In this document: piece by piece, positions 48,678 through 57,273 of the stretch
Position numbering within the stretch: the stretch's first letter is position 1
How the letters are laid out: every line of letters starts with the position of its first letter
Program-made: the position numbers and the translations under genes
Notes under the pieces: model-generated
What the model was told of the DNA's origin: nothing
Database searches by the model: none
The model's input: the letters and a program-made list of their open reading frames with translations, nothing else
From: Parietichytrium sp. I65-24A
Lineage: Eukaryota; Sar; Bigyra; Thraustochytrida; Thraustochytriidae
Direction of reading: 5' to 3'
Length of the DNA stretch: 64,000 nucleotides
NCBI GenBank assembly: GCA_012862575.1
Contig: BLSF01000009.1
Span: 620,001 to 684,000, forward strand

Positions 48678-49649
48678 TCATGAACAGTAGTGAACGGGGA
48701 ATTGGAAGTGCTGGTTCGCTGGAGCGAGACTCTCTTCAACACCCAGAGCTCGCCAAGATTCGTCATCCAGGTCATAGAGGTACGAGTTACTTTCTCTCCT
48801 GCGCAGGACGATTGGGCAGCAGTTTGTTGGATTGTGAAGTCGCTCAAAGTCTCTCACCGTCCAGTGAAAAAACCTCATCAAGAAAAGCCGAATCGTGAGT
48901 CCATGTGACACGATTAGTAAGGAGTAGTCACTTTCCAGAGGCAGATCGTTGATTGGGCTGCGTTTGAATTGACGGAATAGCGTCTCGAAGAATGAACAAA
49001 CTCGATCATATACATCTATCGAACAAGAACGTAAAATGATTAGTGGCTCGATCAATTGTGAGATACCAAACGTGTGAATCGGCGGCAACTTACCTGCTCC
49101 GGACTCGCCTTCGGGAAAACGATAAAAAAATCTCCCAAATCTAGCACGCTCTTCTTTAATAATTTTCATCGTTCCGTCTTGGAAATTGCCAAAATCTTGC
49201 TCTCTGATGCGTGGTTCCTCTTGAACAATACGCACTTGCTCAGGAGGGATTGCTGTAAGAATTTCATCCAACGTTTCCACGGTCCGCACGTACGGGCTAT
49301 AGTACACCGCCACCTTATCGTTGCCGATAATTTGCAGGATCTCCGCTGCAACTTGCCTAGCTTGCAGCTTGCCATTTTCTGTCAAAGGTACCTGATTGTC
49401 AGCAATAACACTGTACACGCTTTCCTTCAGATTTCCCAGCGATTCTCCATGTCTGACCAACACAATATTCTTTGGCAGCCGCCATTTTGATTTCTTGTAG
49501 CGCTCGATGCATTCCAAATGTCTGCACTTGCCGCCGCAGCCCTTCCACAGTACACTCCCAAAGCTTTTGTTCTTTCCAAACCTGACGCTCAGCAAAAGCA
49601 CCGCTCCTAAAGCCCCCAATCCAGCAGCTGCTGCAATATCCCATCTCAT
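48678..49649 (-). CDS. Membrane-anchored histidine phosphatase (phosphoglycerate mutase-like)
   Basis: Two exons, 49094-49649 and 48678-49015, joined across a 78-base intron in phase 1, giving 297 residues. The N-terminus has a hydrophobic helix (about 5-23, IAAAAGLGALGAVLLLSVRF) followed by a Cys/basic patch, so membrane attachment is likely. The catalytic domain has the RHG motif (IVLVRHGESLGN, about 61-72), YYSPYVRTVET, EEPRIREQDFGNFQ, RFPEGESGADVYDRV (built by the splice) and the second catalytic His in LLIVSHGLTIRLF. This matches the branch-1 histidine phosphatase superfamily, nearest in pattern to plant and fungal phosphoglycerate-mutase-like proteins rather than to glycolytic mutases. 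Substrate unknown. Confidence 0.88.
   Translation of the reverse strand: MRWDIAAAAGLGALGAVLLLSVRFGKNKSFGSVLWKGCGGKCRHLECIERYKKSKWRLPKNIVLVRHGESLGNLKESVYSVIADNQVPLTENGKLQARQVAAEILQIIGNDKVAVYYSPYVRTVETLDEILTAIPPEQVRIVQEEPRIREQDFGNFQDGTMKIIKEERARFGRFFYRFPEGESGAGKLPPIHTFGISQLIEPLIILRSCSIDVYDRVCSFFETLFRQFKRSPINDLPLESDYSLLIVSHGLTIRLFLMRFFHWTVRDFERLHNPTNCCPIVLRRRESNSYLYDLDDESWRALGVEESLAPANQHFQFPVHYCS
49016..49093 (-). other. In-frame, stop-free 78-base intron
   Basis: Minus-strand GTAAGT donor and GATAG acceptor. Length is 26 codons and it has no stop in the reading frame, so a retained intron would give a full-length protein with 26 extra residues. Splicing restores the conserved SGADVYDRV. Confidence 0.85.
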
Positions 49650-50126
49650 CTTCCCCCTGCACGGTTTGGCTTATATCTCGCCACTGTTGGTCCCAATAAG
49701 CGACAGCCCGCCTCCCTCCCTTAGTGAGCACCTTGTGACGCACTGAAAAGAAGCTTCGCAACCTCCCGCACCAAGATTCGTCAAGGTCGCCCAACTTTGG
49801 CCGCGACCTCTCTGTCCAAAATTTGACGCAATCGCGGACCCCGCGCCCTACAGCGTCCCAGCTTCCCGCTTTTGAAACGCACGAGATGGTCCTCCTCTTC
49901 GCTCAAAATCTATGTGGAGACCTCGCTCCGCCTTTTCCACGTTGTTGTTTCGGGCTATGCCATCTCCGAACGCCAAAACGCATCACTCTCTGATACCAGA
50001 AACGTGTACGTTTCCAGCAGCTTATACCGCCGGACGTCTTGGACTTGTAATAAAAGCGGTCTAGTTTTGAACAACCTATTTTTTCCTTTCGTTTCCACAT
50101 CTTCAAGTCGTTTGGTAGATAGATGA
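49650..50126. other. Divergent intergenic region
   Basis: Promoter region shared by the histidine phosphatase gene and the plus-strand gene at 50127. Nothing recognised. Confidence 0.6.
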
Positions 50127-50980
50127 ATGATATCAGAGGAACATACCAAAGTGTCCTCGAGTACACAGCACAGAAAGGCCGGGCATCAGGGTTGCGGGGT
50201 CGGGGACAAGAGAGCAGGCGCGCAAGAGAGCGGCGGGATGGAGAAGACAAGATCGCCGAGGACGAGTAGAAAGCGCAAAACGGCACTTCCACAGAGGTTG
50301 TCGCGGTGCGCGGAGTGCGAGTTTCGCGTGGCGGCTGAAGGTATGTTCGAATGCTTGCTTTGTTTATGGGTTGGAGGATGTTCAAAGAAACGGCGTTCCT
50401 TTCCATGGTATTTGCCTTTGATGTATTGTTTGCGTTGGCTGACGTGCAGACCGTGGCGGGATATCGACGGTGATGTGTTTGTGTGGCATTGGTGGTTGAA
50501 GGATGCGCGAGGGACCGGTGCGGCGCTTGTTGCCGCAAAAGCGCAGCTTGTAAGCTTCATAGTGGTAAGTTCTCATGGACAAAAGCTTGTTTCATTCTGT
50601 ACAGCAAGGCGCTTGCTGACAATTCGCGCACATCAGAAGCGGATCCTGCGCTCACGGATTGGATAGCGAACACAAAGCCTAGGCAAGAACTCCGGAGAGG
50701 CTGGAAAAGAGTGCGTTGCAATACAACCCAAGACAAACACCACGAACCGGCTTTTGAGTGTTCTGGAGACACTGCAGTGCTGTTTTGCTTCAAGGATTTC
50801 ACCTCATCCAAAGCTTTTCTCGACTGGAAGCAACCATCCAATCCAAAGACCTCTAGCCGCGGATGGACTGATGCTGACAAGGCTGTGGTGATTCGGAGAG
50901 GTATTCCATGCCGCAAAGAAATGTTTAATAAGTTCTTGGCCAGCAAAGGCGAAGAAAATAAGAATGCAGTGGACGCCTAA
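50127..50980 (+). CDS. Unknown intron-containing gene, exon structure unresolved
   Basis: The N-terminal frame starts at 50127 (MISEEH; a second ATG at 50238 gives MEKTRSPRTSRKRK) and looks coding up to CAECEFRVAAE. A GTATGT donor lies at 50341, a TGCAG acceptor ends at 50449, a GTAAGT donor lies at 50565, and acceptors end at 50604, 50608 and 50636. The last exon reads in another frame (DPALTDWIANTK ... RRGIPCRKEMFNKFLASK) and ends at 50980. Joining 50340 directly to 50637 keeps the frame; including 50450-50564 (115 bases) does not and brings in an early stop, although its other frame is open (PWRDIDGDVFVWHWW). An alternative or poison exon, or an unspliced first part joined at 50609, are all possible. 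No family is recognised; basic, Cys-containing N-terminus. Confidence 0.5.
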
Positions 50981-51397
50981 GCAGTAAAAACATTGTTATG
51001 AGTAAACCCTTTTGAATCAATCGTTCGAGTAAGCCCCTCTGAGAAAGGATACATGCTAACCTCCTTTCGTGTCGTCTTTTTCCTAAAAATGGTGTTTGAT
51101 TTCGAAAAGAAAATTTGAATGTGAAGTTATGTTTTTACGTACAGTCTGAGCCGTTTCACTGGCCAATATAGTTCAATCGGAATTCAATTCTCGAAAATGG
51201 AAACTTGCTCCTTCATTCCTGCGCGCCGAGCGCGGAAAGATTGAGGCTGTCAATGTATATATATATTCAACGCGTGCCACAACGGCGCACAAGCTCGCCA
51301 TCTAGCCTGTTCAGGATCTGGCGACTCAAAAAGCTGGTGACTGGCTTGTGCTTGCAAATAATTTTACAGGCAGATAGATGCTCAGCACTCGCGGGAT
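50981..51397. other. Convergent intergenic region
   Basis: 3' flanks of the unresolved gene and the ankyrin gene; A/T-rich, with a TATATATATA run near 51256. No gene. Confidence 0.6.
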
Positions 51398-52747
51398 TTA
51401 CAAATTGTAAGCAGCGAGGTATAAGGCAATGTAAACTGCCAGGGTGGTGTAGGTGTTTGAAAAGTGTGGCGAGTATGTGTCATAGACAATGAAAACGAGC
51501 AGGAATGTGACCTTGATCCAACCCCACAAATCGAGACGATCGTGCGCGTTTTGGAAGAACTGCACAAGCTTGTTTTCGCTCCCTTTAAAAGTAGAGTGCG
51601 AAGGCATGTGTAGATCTTTGCGCTTGATCCGCGCATTCAACCACTCGCGCAAAAGTACCTTGGTTGCGTCGTCTTGGATGAGCGCTTCGTCATCCAAACT
51701 GTACTCTGGAATGCACTTCTTGTCGATAGAGGGAACCGCTCGCTCAAAGAACGCCCGAACAATCTCGAGGTAGTCTTCGAATGAGCGCTTGTCATCAGCA
51801 GTACCAATGCGCTTTGCAGCAGCAATAAGGGCAGTTTCCCCATCCTTGTTTCGCTTTCTAGAGTCTGCTCCGCACGACAAAAGTGTAAGCACGACCTCCA
51901 AATGGCCGCGCTCTGCGGATCTGATCAAAGCTGTGTTTCCCTTGTTATCTGCCAGCTCCAAGTCGGCTTCGAGACCGTACAAGGCAACGACAGTGGCCGT
52001 GTGGCCGTGGCTTGCGGCGCTCATGAGCGCGGTCTTGCCTTCCTCCGTGGAAGCATTCACATTAATTCTGCCAATCTCGATCAAGGCGACGACTTTCTCT
52101 ATGTCGCCGTGCTTTGCGAACCGGACCAGAGACTTGACGCTGATCGAGTTGCGACCAATCACTTCCTCGGCAGTCATTGCGCGGCTTCGCTGAAGAGAAT
52201 AGCGGTTGCTGAACGACATTGCTTCAGCGCGAGTGAGCAAACCTTCTTCGGAAGTGAACCCGCGCTGAGAGACTCTTTTGGAGCTCACGCGCTTCTTGCC
52301 GTAACGTGCCGAGCCACGCGCGCGTTTGTTCACAGGAGAGTCCAGTCCGTCGCTGTCAAATTCGTCTTCCGGCGCTAGGCTTCCGCCGTCCATGTCTATG
52401 GTATCTACATCGCTCTCTCCTTCGCTGCCGGGCTCGTTGATGGACTCATCGAGATCGAGCCTAGATGGCTTTCCAAGTTCCTTCCGATGCCGGATTAAGT
52501 TCTTTAGCACCGACTTTTTAGGAGTTGCGCCGCTGCTCTTTTTACTCGAAAAGAGACCTTTCGATTTGTTCAACAGGCTCTTGCCCTTCTTTCTGCCCGC
52601 AAGCGAGGCTCCAAGCCTCCTTAGTCTGCTGCTCGCTGAAGACACCGCCGACACCGACGACCCTGTAGAATTCGCCATCCCCTCCGCTTTTCCATCCGCA
52701 GTCTTCACCTTGGAGGCCGACCTGGAGAACGGTCTTCGCAGTCCCAT
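51398..52747 (-). CDS. Ankyrin-repeat protein with C-terminal membrane segments
   Basis: 449 residues from the first ATG (52747). Residues 1-180 are Ser/Lys-rich and disordered with acidic patches (a possible nuclear-type basic motif near VNKRARGSARYGKKR). From about 195 to 330 there are four to five ankyrin repeats, with cores such as GKTALMSAASHGHTATVVAL, GNTALIRSAERGHLEVVLTLL and GETALIAAAKR. After a linker, the C-terminal 50 residues contain two hydrophobic stretches (GWIKVTFLLVFIVYDTY and YTTLAVYIALYLAAYNL) that could make a hairpin or two-pass anchor ending right at the C-terminus, a tail-anchor-like arrangement. It likely tethers ankyrin-mediated contacts to a membrane; partner unknown. 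Convergent with the unresolved gene. Confidence 0.82.
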   Translation of the reverse strand: MGLRRPFSRSASKVKTADGKAEGMANSTGSSVSAVSSASSRLRRLGASLAGRKKGKSLLNKSKGLFSSKKSSGATPKKSVLKNLIRHRKELGKPSRLDLDESINEPGSEGESDVDTIDMDGGSLAPEDEFDSDGLDSPVNKRARGSARYGKKRVSSKRVSQRGFTSEEGLLTRAEAMSFSNRYSLQRSRAMTAEEVIGRNSISVKSLVRFAKHGDIEKVVALIEIGRINVNASTEEGKTALMSAASHGHTATVVALYGLEADLELADNKGNTALIRSAERGHLEVVLTLLSCGADSRKRNKDGETALIAAAKRIGTADDKRSFEDYLEIVRAFFERAVPSIDKKCIPEYSLDDEALIQDDATKVLLREWLNARIKRKDLHMPSHSTFKGSENKLVQFFQNAHDRLDLWGWIKVTFLLVFIVYDTYSPHFSNTYTTLAVYIALYLAAYNL

Positions 52748-54774
52748 CGTGCCGTGTGCTTTCTTTCCACCAATGAAGGTGCCAAAAAAACACCAGTGCA
52801 CTCTAGAGGCCAGCTCCCCGTGAGTATCGACTCGGGTGCCACGTTCGAGGCAAGGCAGCAACACGAAAGGTTGCAGTCACCACGAAACCTTCGTGCAGTT
52901 GCAGGCCGAGACACGGGACACGTGTGTACACCACTCCACCCGACCCTGCCAGGAGACGCACAGAGGTGCAAACTTGCGCCAAAGTCGCTTGCCCGCTGGC
53001 CACAAAGGCTGTAAGAGGCTCTCTCTTCCTTACACTTGAAGCTCTTTCCCTGCCTTCCCTCTCCTCTCTCTCTGGTCAACTCGACGTCTCCTATCAAGCT
53101 CGCTACTCAGCACACTCAGTGCTAGAGTACCACTGTGACCACTGTGCCAAGAAGGAGCGCGTAAACACACAATGTATACTATACTTCGATAAAACTTACA
53201 CACTTGAGCGACTACACGCTGGGTTAGCCTCGTGGTACGACGAAGTGTGTGAAGTTTGGCAAAGCCGATCGCCGAGCAAGTGAAATCTCGGCTGATGCTC
53301 CGTCCAACCAGCCGTGGATCAAATCTGGACAGCGGTACTGTTTGCTAATGTGAATAGTGGGAGTAGCTGATTGGCCAACCGCGATTGGATGCAGAAAATT
53401 GGCCGGCGGCCAATCGGCCAATCGAGGCTGCGGCGACTGGGAGATTGGGATGGTTTGGTGAAAAAGGACGAAAGAGAGGTGAAAGATGGTGAAAGAGAGA
53501 GAAGACGTGGGCAGAGAGAAATGGATGGAGACAGCAGCACGTTCACTAGTGACTGAGCCCCGAGCAAATGTCAGCGACTGCCAGTCCTTCGCTCGTCACG
53601 CCTTTCTTTCCGCAGAGCTCAAACAATCCGGAGTCCCCGGGCCAGTTAACGTATTCCTTCTCTTCGCGTCCTCCAAAACCGGGGCTCACAGCAGCCTCCA
53701 GCAGAGCAAGCGTCCCAGGTACTCAGCACTCAGTACGCAGCGGATCGATCATGAAACGCCAGACAGGCCTTCGAGCCTTTCGAATCGACGTCAACTTTCA
53801 ATCAATTGACTGACGCTGAGAACCTGAAACGCTGAGCTCCAATAAGCTTATGCACCAACGTCTGTCCAGTTGGAAGATGGCAAAGAAAACTTGAAACGAC
53901 AACGAAGGATTTTCAACCCGTTTGCTTCCAAGTGCGCCTAGGACTGGACTTTAGGATTCAGATGGACAAAAGTGCACTCGAAGCTTGCCTTCCAACCAAC
54001 CACGTCTTGGTCCTAATGTTTGGGCCTGAGAGGCCTAGGAGCGTTTAGGTGAAATTCGCGAGCGCAAACGTTTCACGATGTGACAGTGAATGAATGATGG
54101 ATGAATGAAGGAAGGAAGGAGAGGTTGAGAAAAAGTGCGAGTGAAACGCGTGGCTGCCGGACTAGAGTGGTACTCAGAACTATCACAACAACAGAGTAGC
54201 TGGAGAAAGCAAACCGATTTGGTGATTTGGAGGATTTGGCAAGTGGAAACTGTGGAGACCGAACCCTGGAAGCGATCAAGTCTACAAGAAAGGCTTGCTA
54301 CCTTTTGCACCGTGACTTGCCAGGTGACAACGGAAATTGCCAGCATTCGTTTGGGATCTGCTGCATGGATGGAAAGATGTGTCGTTTGAAGACTTGAGAT
54401 TATTTGACTGCGAAGAAGAAAGAAAGAAGGTTTGAGATGAGCGTGCTTTGTACTGAGTACGCGGGCCATACACGAAGGGAATTAAATCTTCAATCAAAAC
54501 AAATTATTTAAAAAAAAGTTCATTCGATGAACATGAACAAAACTCAGCCTTTTTTCAAATTCAAGCAAAACCACTTTTCACTACAACCTTTACCAACTTC
54601 CAACCAGCCAAGGGTGTGCACCGGGATACAGCGCATTAACATAGATCAGCTTAAACGTTAGAAGTGCGTGAGACGATCTTGGGGGTTGAAGGCCTCCTTG
54701 GCTTGTTTGTCGGATCCAACGGGCTACTAAAAGCCATCTGCGAAGCTATTGAGCCATTCATTGCTGTTGAAGGG
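52748..54774. other. Gene-poor region
   Basis: About 2 kb in which I recognise no gene. It contains a purine-rich GAAAGAGA stretch at about 53460-53530 and a GAAT/GGAA microsatellite at about 54086-54122. Short open frames on both strands lack motifs. Confidence 0.55.
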
Positions 54775-55418
54775 TTATGTAGTTATAACCTGTGCGACGA
54801 GTCGATTGGTATGCGATATGGCGACAGCGATGATGAACGATGTCACTGGCCTACGCAAACTCTGCCCGACAAGATTTTTCTCGAAAAGTTTTGCATTTTT
54901 GTTTTCTCCAAATCCAAGACTATCAGGAGCAAGCAGAGCACAACCAAGCAAGTCTCTGTGAGACCTCGGCCGCGGCAAGTGAGTTGTCTCGCGCCAGGTC
55001 GGCGCTGCTTTCCATGCTTTCTTGTTCGTTCGAATAGACTTGACATGCTTTGACCGTTGAAAGATGTGCAGTGCCATAAGCTCGTCATAGTAAATGCATG
55101 GCTGATGGCCCGAAATCAAGGTTGGCAGGAAATGCAGTGTCACCTCTTTCCCCGGCCTCAGATTGGGTGCTTCCATGTCCTTCCGCGCTGGACATAATTT
55201 GCATGCTAACCTTGCCTCTTTTCGCCGAGCACGTCTCGATGCGACGCAGTTCTCCTTTGCAAACTGGTTGAGGACTTTCGGGAGCTCGGAAAATGCAGAG
55301 CTGACAAGTTGCTTGTACCAGCTAGCTCTTGATTACTGAGCACTGCAACAATCTTGGCTTCAAAGTTTGCCATGTTCTTGACCCAAGATCTTTTGTGTTT
55401 GCGCAACGCGACAACCAA
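54775..55418 (-). other. Unassigned region with coding character
   Basis: On the minus strand one frame is open from 55332 down to 54775 (internal ATG at 55176, MEAPNLRPGKEVTLHF; upstream part ASWYKQLVSSAF, LPKVLNQFAKENC, ARLACKLCPARKD). A second frame runs 55418-55206 (KRSWVKNMANFEAKIVAVL). Both have the Lys/Arg-rich, amphipathic look of real coding sequence, but I see no convincing splice or start that makes a single gene. It may be a small spliced gene or a remnant of one. No family recognised. Confidence 0.3.
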
Positions 55419-55419
55419 T

Positions 55420-55879
55420 TAGGCTGGATCTCTACATAGCAGCACTACAAGTTCTCTTAAGGCTCCTTAAGGAAGTTCTATATCAAACACCTTAAGGTGG
55501 GGTGTAGCTGTTAGCTTAGATTGAGAAGATCATTCACGTGTTCACGTATGATCGTCAAAGGAGCCCGAACAGCACGAACAGTGCTCTGTTCCTCGCGTGC
55601 GTCTCCGTACGTCTCTACGGGAGCTGGTAAACGTTTCTACCGGCGTAACCGCCCGTGACGTACCCGCTCGTACGATATCGGCAAATTCAAATCTAGTGTA
55701 TTCAGTTGGCGGAAACTATAGCTTGGTGGATTCCTTCTTGGTGCAGACAGTACCTGCGAAACGTTTTGAAACGCCCGTCCCAGCTGCCGAGAATCCGTTT
55801 TGCAAAACGTTTGAGTTGAGTTTTTCTTTGCGGTCGTTCGTTGAAGAGAGGTAGTTTTTTGCAAAGAAGATTTATCAGA
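55420..55879. other. Upstream region of the AnPRT gene
   Basis: Contains short CTTAAGG palindromic words (about 55454-55500) and the presumed promoter. No gene. Confidence 0.5.
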
Positions 55880-56914
55880 ATGGGACTGAAGGAGATATTG
55901 GAAAAGCTCGTTCGTCGAGAGGACTTGACGAAAGAAGAGGCTCGCGAGGCAATGGAAATTATCGCAAGCGGGAACGCTGAAGCCGTGCAAACAGGTGCGT
56001 TTCTGGCGCTTCTTGCGGCGAAAGGCGAAACCGCCGAGGAGATCAGCGGGCTGGTTGAGGTGATGCTGGAGCATGCGGTAAAGGTGCAAGTGGGCGAAAA
56101 GGTCCTGGATATTGTCGGGACCGGCGGCGACGGGCATAATACGATCAATATTTCGACTTCCGCCGCAATACTGTGCGCTGCGTGTGGCGCCAGAGTTGCA
56201 AAACATGGTAGTACCAGCGTCTCGTCCCGTAGCGGATCGAGCGATGTGCTCAAAGAGCTCGGCATCGCTCTCCTAGGACCAGAGCACATCGAAGCGTGCC
56301 TGCGCGACGCCGGAATCAGCTTTATGTTTGCTCCACTGTTTCACCCGGCCATGAAACACGTCGTCCCTGTGCGCAAGGCTTTACAGATCCGCTCCGTCTT
56401 TAACATCATGGGCCCGCTCATGAACCCGGCTGGCGCGAAACGAATGCTGCTTGGTGTTTATTCGCCTCACCTGCTAGAAATTTATGCTCAAACCGTGCAG
56501 AAGCTCGGTGCCGAACACGCGTTGATCGTGCATTGTCAGGGCTTGGATGAGCTGGCCACAGTTGGAGTTGCCCAGGCTATGGAGGTCACGCCAGACGGAA
56601 TCAAGCCCATTGAAATTGACCCGGCCGCTCTAGGCCTTGAGTTGTGCAAAATCTCAGATCTCGAGGGCGGTGGCCCTGCAGAAAATGCTGCTCGTATTCG
56701 CGCCATCTTTGCCGGGGGAGACGAGGCGAAAGGGCCGATTCCCGAAACTATTGCTCTGAATGCTGGAGCGGCATTGTACGTCTATGGCCTAGCAGACTCC
56801 GTCGAAAGCGGCTTTCGAATGGCGCTCGCAAAACTTCAATCCGGAGAAGCTCTTGCCGTACTTGATAAGTTTGCTCAAGTCTCAACAGGTCTTGAGAACG
56901 GCGCAAATCAGTAA
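55880..56914 (+). CDS. trpD: Anthranilate phosphoribosyltransferase
   Basis: 344 residues, first in-frame ATG at 55880; single exon. It catalyses the second step of tryptophan synthesis, joining anthranilate with PRPP. The PRPP-binding motif GTGGDG is at about 80-85, with INISTSAAIL after it, then the second motif in the form KHGSTSVSSRSGSSD (about 107-121), AGISFMFAPLFHPAMKHV and FNIMGPLMNPA. Length and order match the bacterial-type monofunctional enzyme (about 330-350), not a fungal multifunctional fusion. In most AnPRTs the second motif begins KHGN(R); here Asn-Arg is replaced by Ser-Thr. That Asn lies at the anthranilate/PRPP site, so activity or specificity could differ. No plastid or mitochondrial targeting sequence is evident. 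Confidence 0.93.
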   Translation: MGLKEILEKLVRREDLTKEEAREAMEIIASGNAEAVQTGAFLALLAAKGETAEEISGLVEVMLEHAVKVQVGEKVLDIVGTGGDGHNTINISTSAAILCAACGARVAKHGSTSVSSRSGSSDVLKELGIALLGPEHIEACLRDAGISFMFAPLFHPAMKHVVPVRKALQIRSVFNIMGPLMNPAGAKRMLLGVYSPHLLEIYAQTVQKLGAEHALIVHCQGLDELATVGVAQAMEVTPDGIKPIEIDPAALGLELCKISDLEGGGPAENAARIRAIFAGGDEAKGPIPETIALNAGAALYVYGLADSVESGFRMALAKLQSGEALAVLDKFAQVSTGLENGANQ

Positions 56915-57273
56915 AGTGATGATTACCAACCAACGCTGCTATATGAAGGACACGCTGAGCGTTTGACCGAAGTAGACTCTCTTGTTCGTGTTCTTGTGTT
57001 CGACCAGGAAGAAAGGATTTTCGGTGATGATCCGGGCATGCGACACACCGCAAAGTGGTATCGACTGGCGCTTGGACAACAAAGAGTTGTCAGGCGCTGC
57101 TGTTCATCGCAAACGGTAAAATCTATTCTACGAAAATTGTTTATCTTCATTTTCAAAAAAGTGTTTTGCTCTAGCTGAACTGAAATTAATCAGGGCGGAC
57201 TCTAGCTAGAAGAGTGGAGCGCCAGCAGCTCCGGAACCGAATCTAAACGTCCCTGTCTATCGCCTGTGTTGTC
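56915..57273. other. Convergent intergenic region
   Basis: 3' flanks of the AnPRT and kinase-like genes. No gene seen. Confidence 0.6.

Noticed and set aside
54035-54469. Minus-strand 144-codon frame
   Set aside because: Reads through a microsatellite-like region and has no motif.
55450-55510. CTTAAGG/AAGGTGGGGTGT words as another copy of the MITE-like repeat
   Set aside because: Only the last 10-11 bases match and the diagnostic AAACAAACC core is missing.
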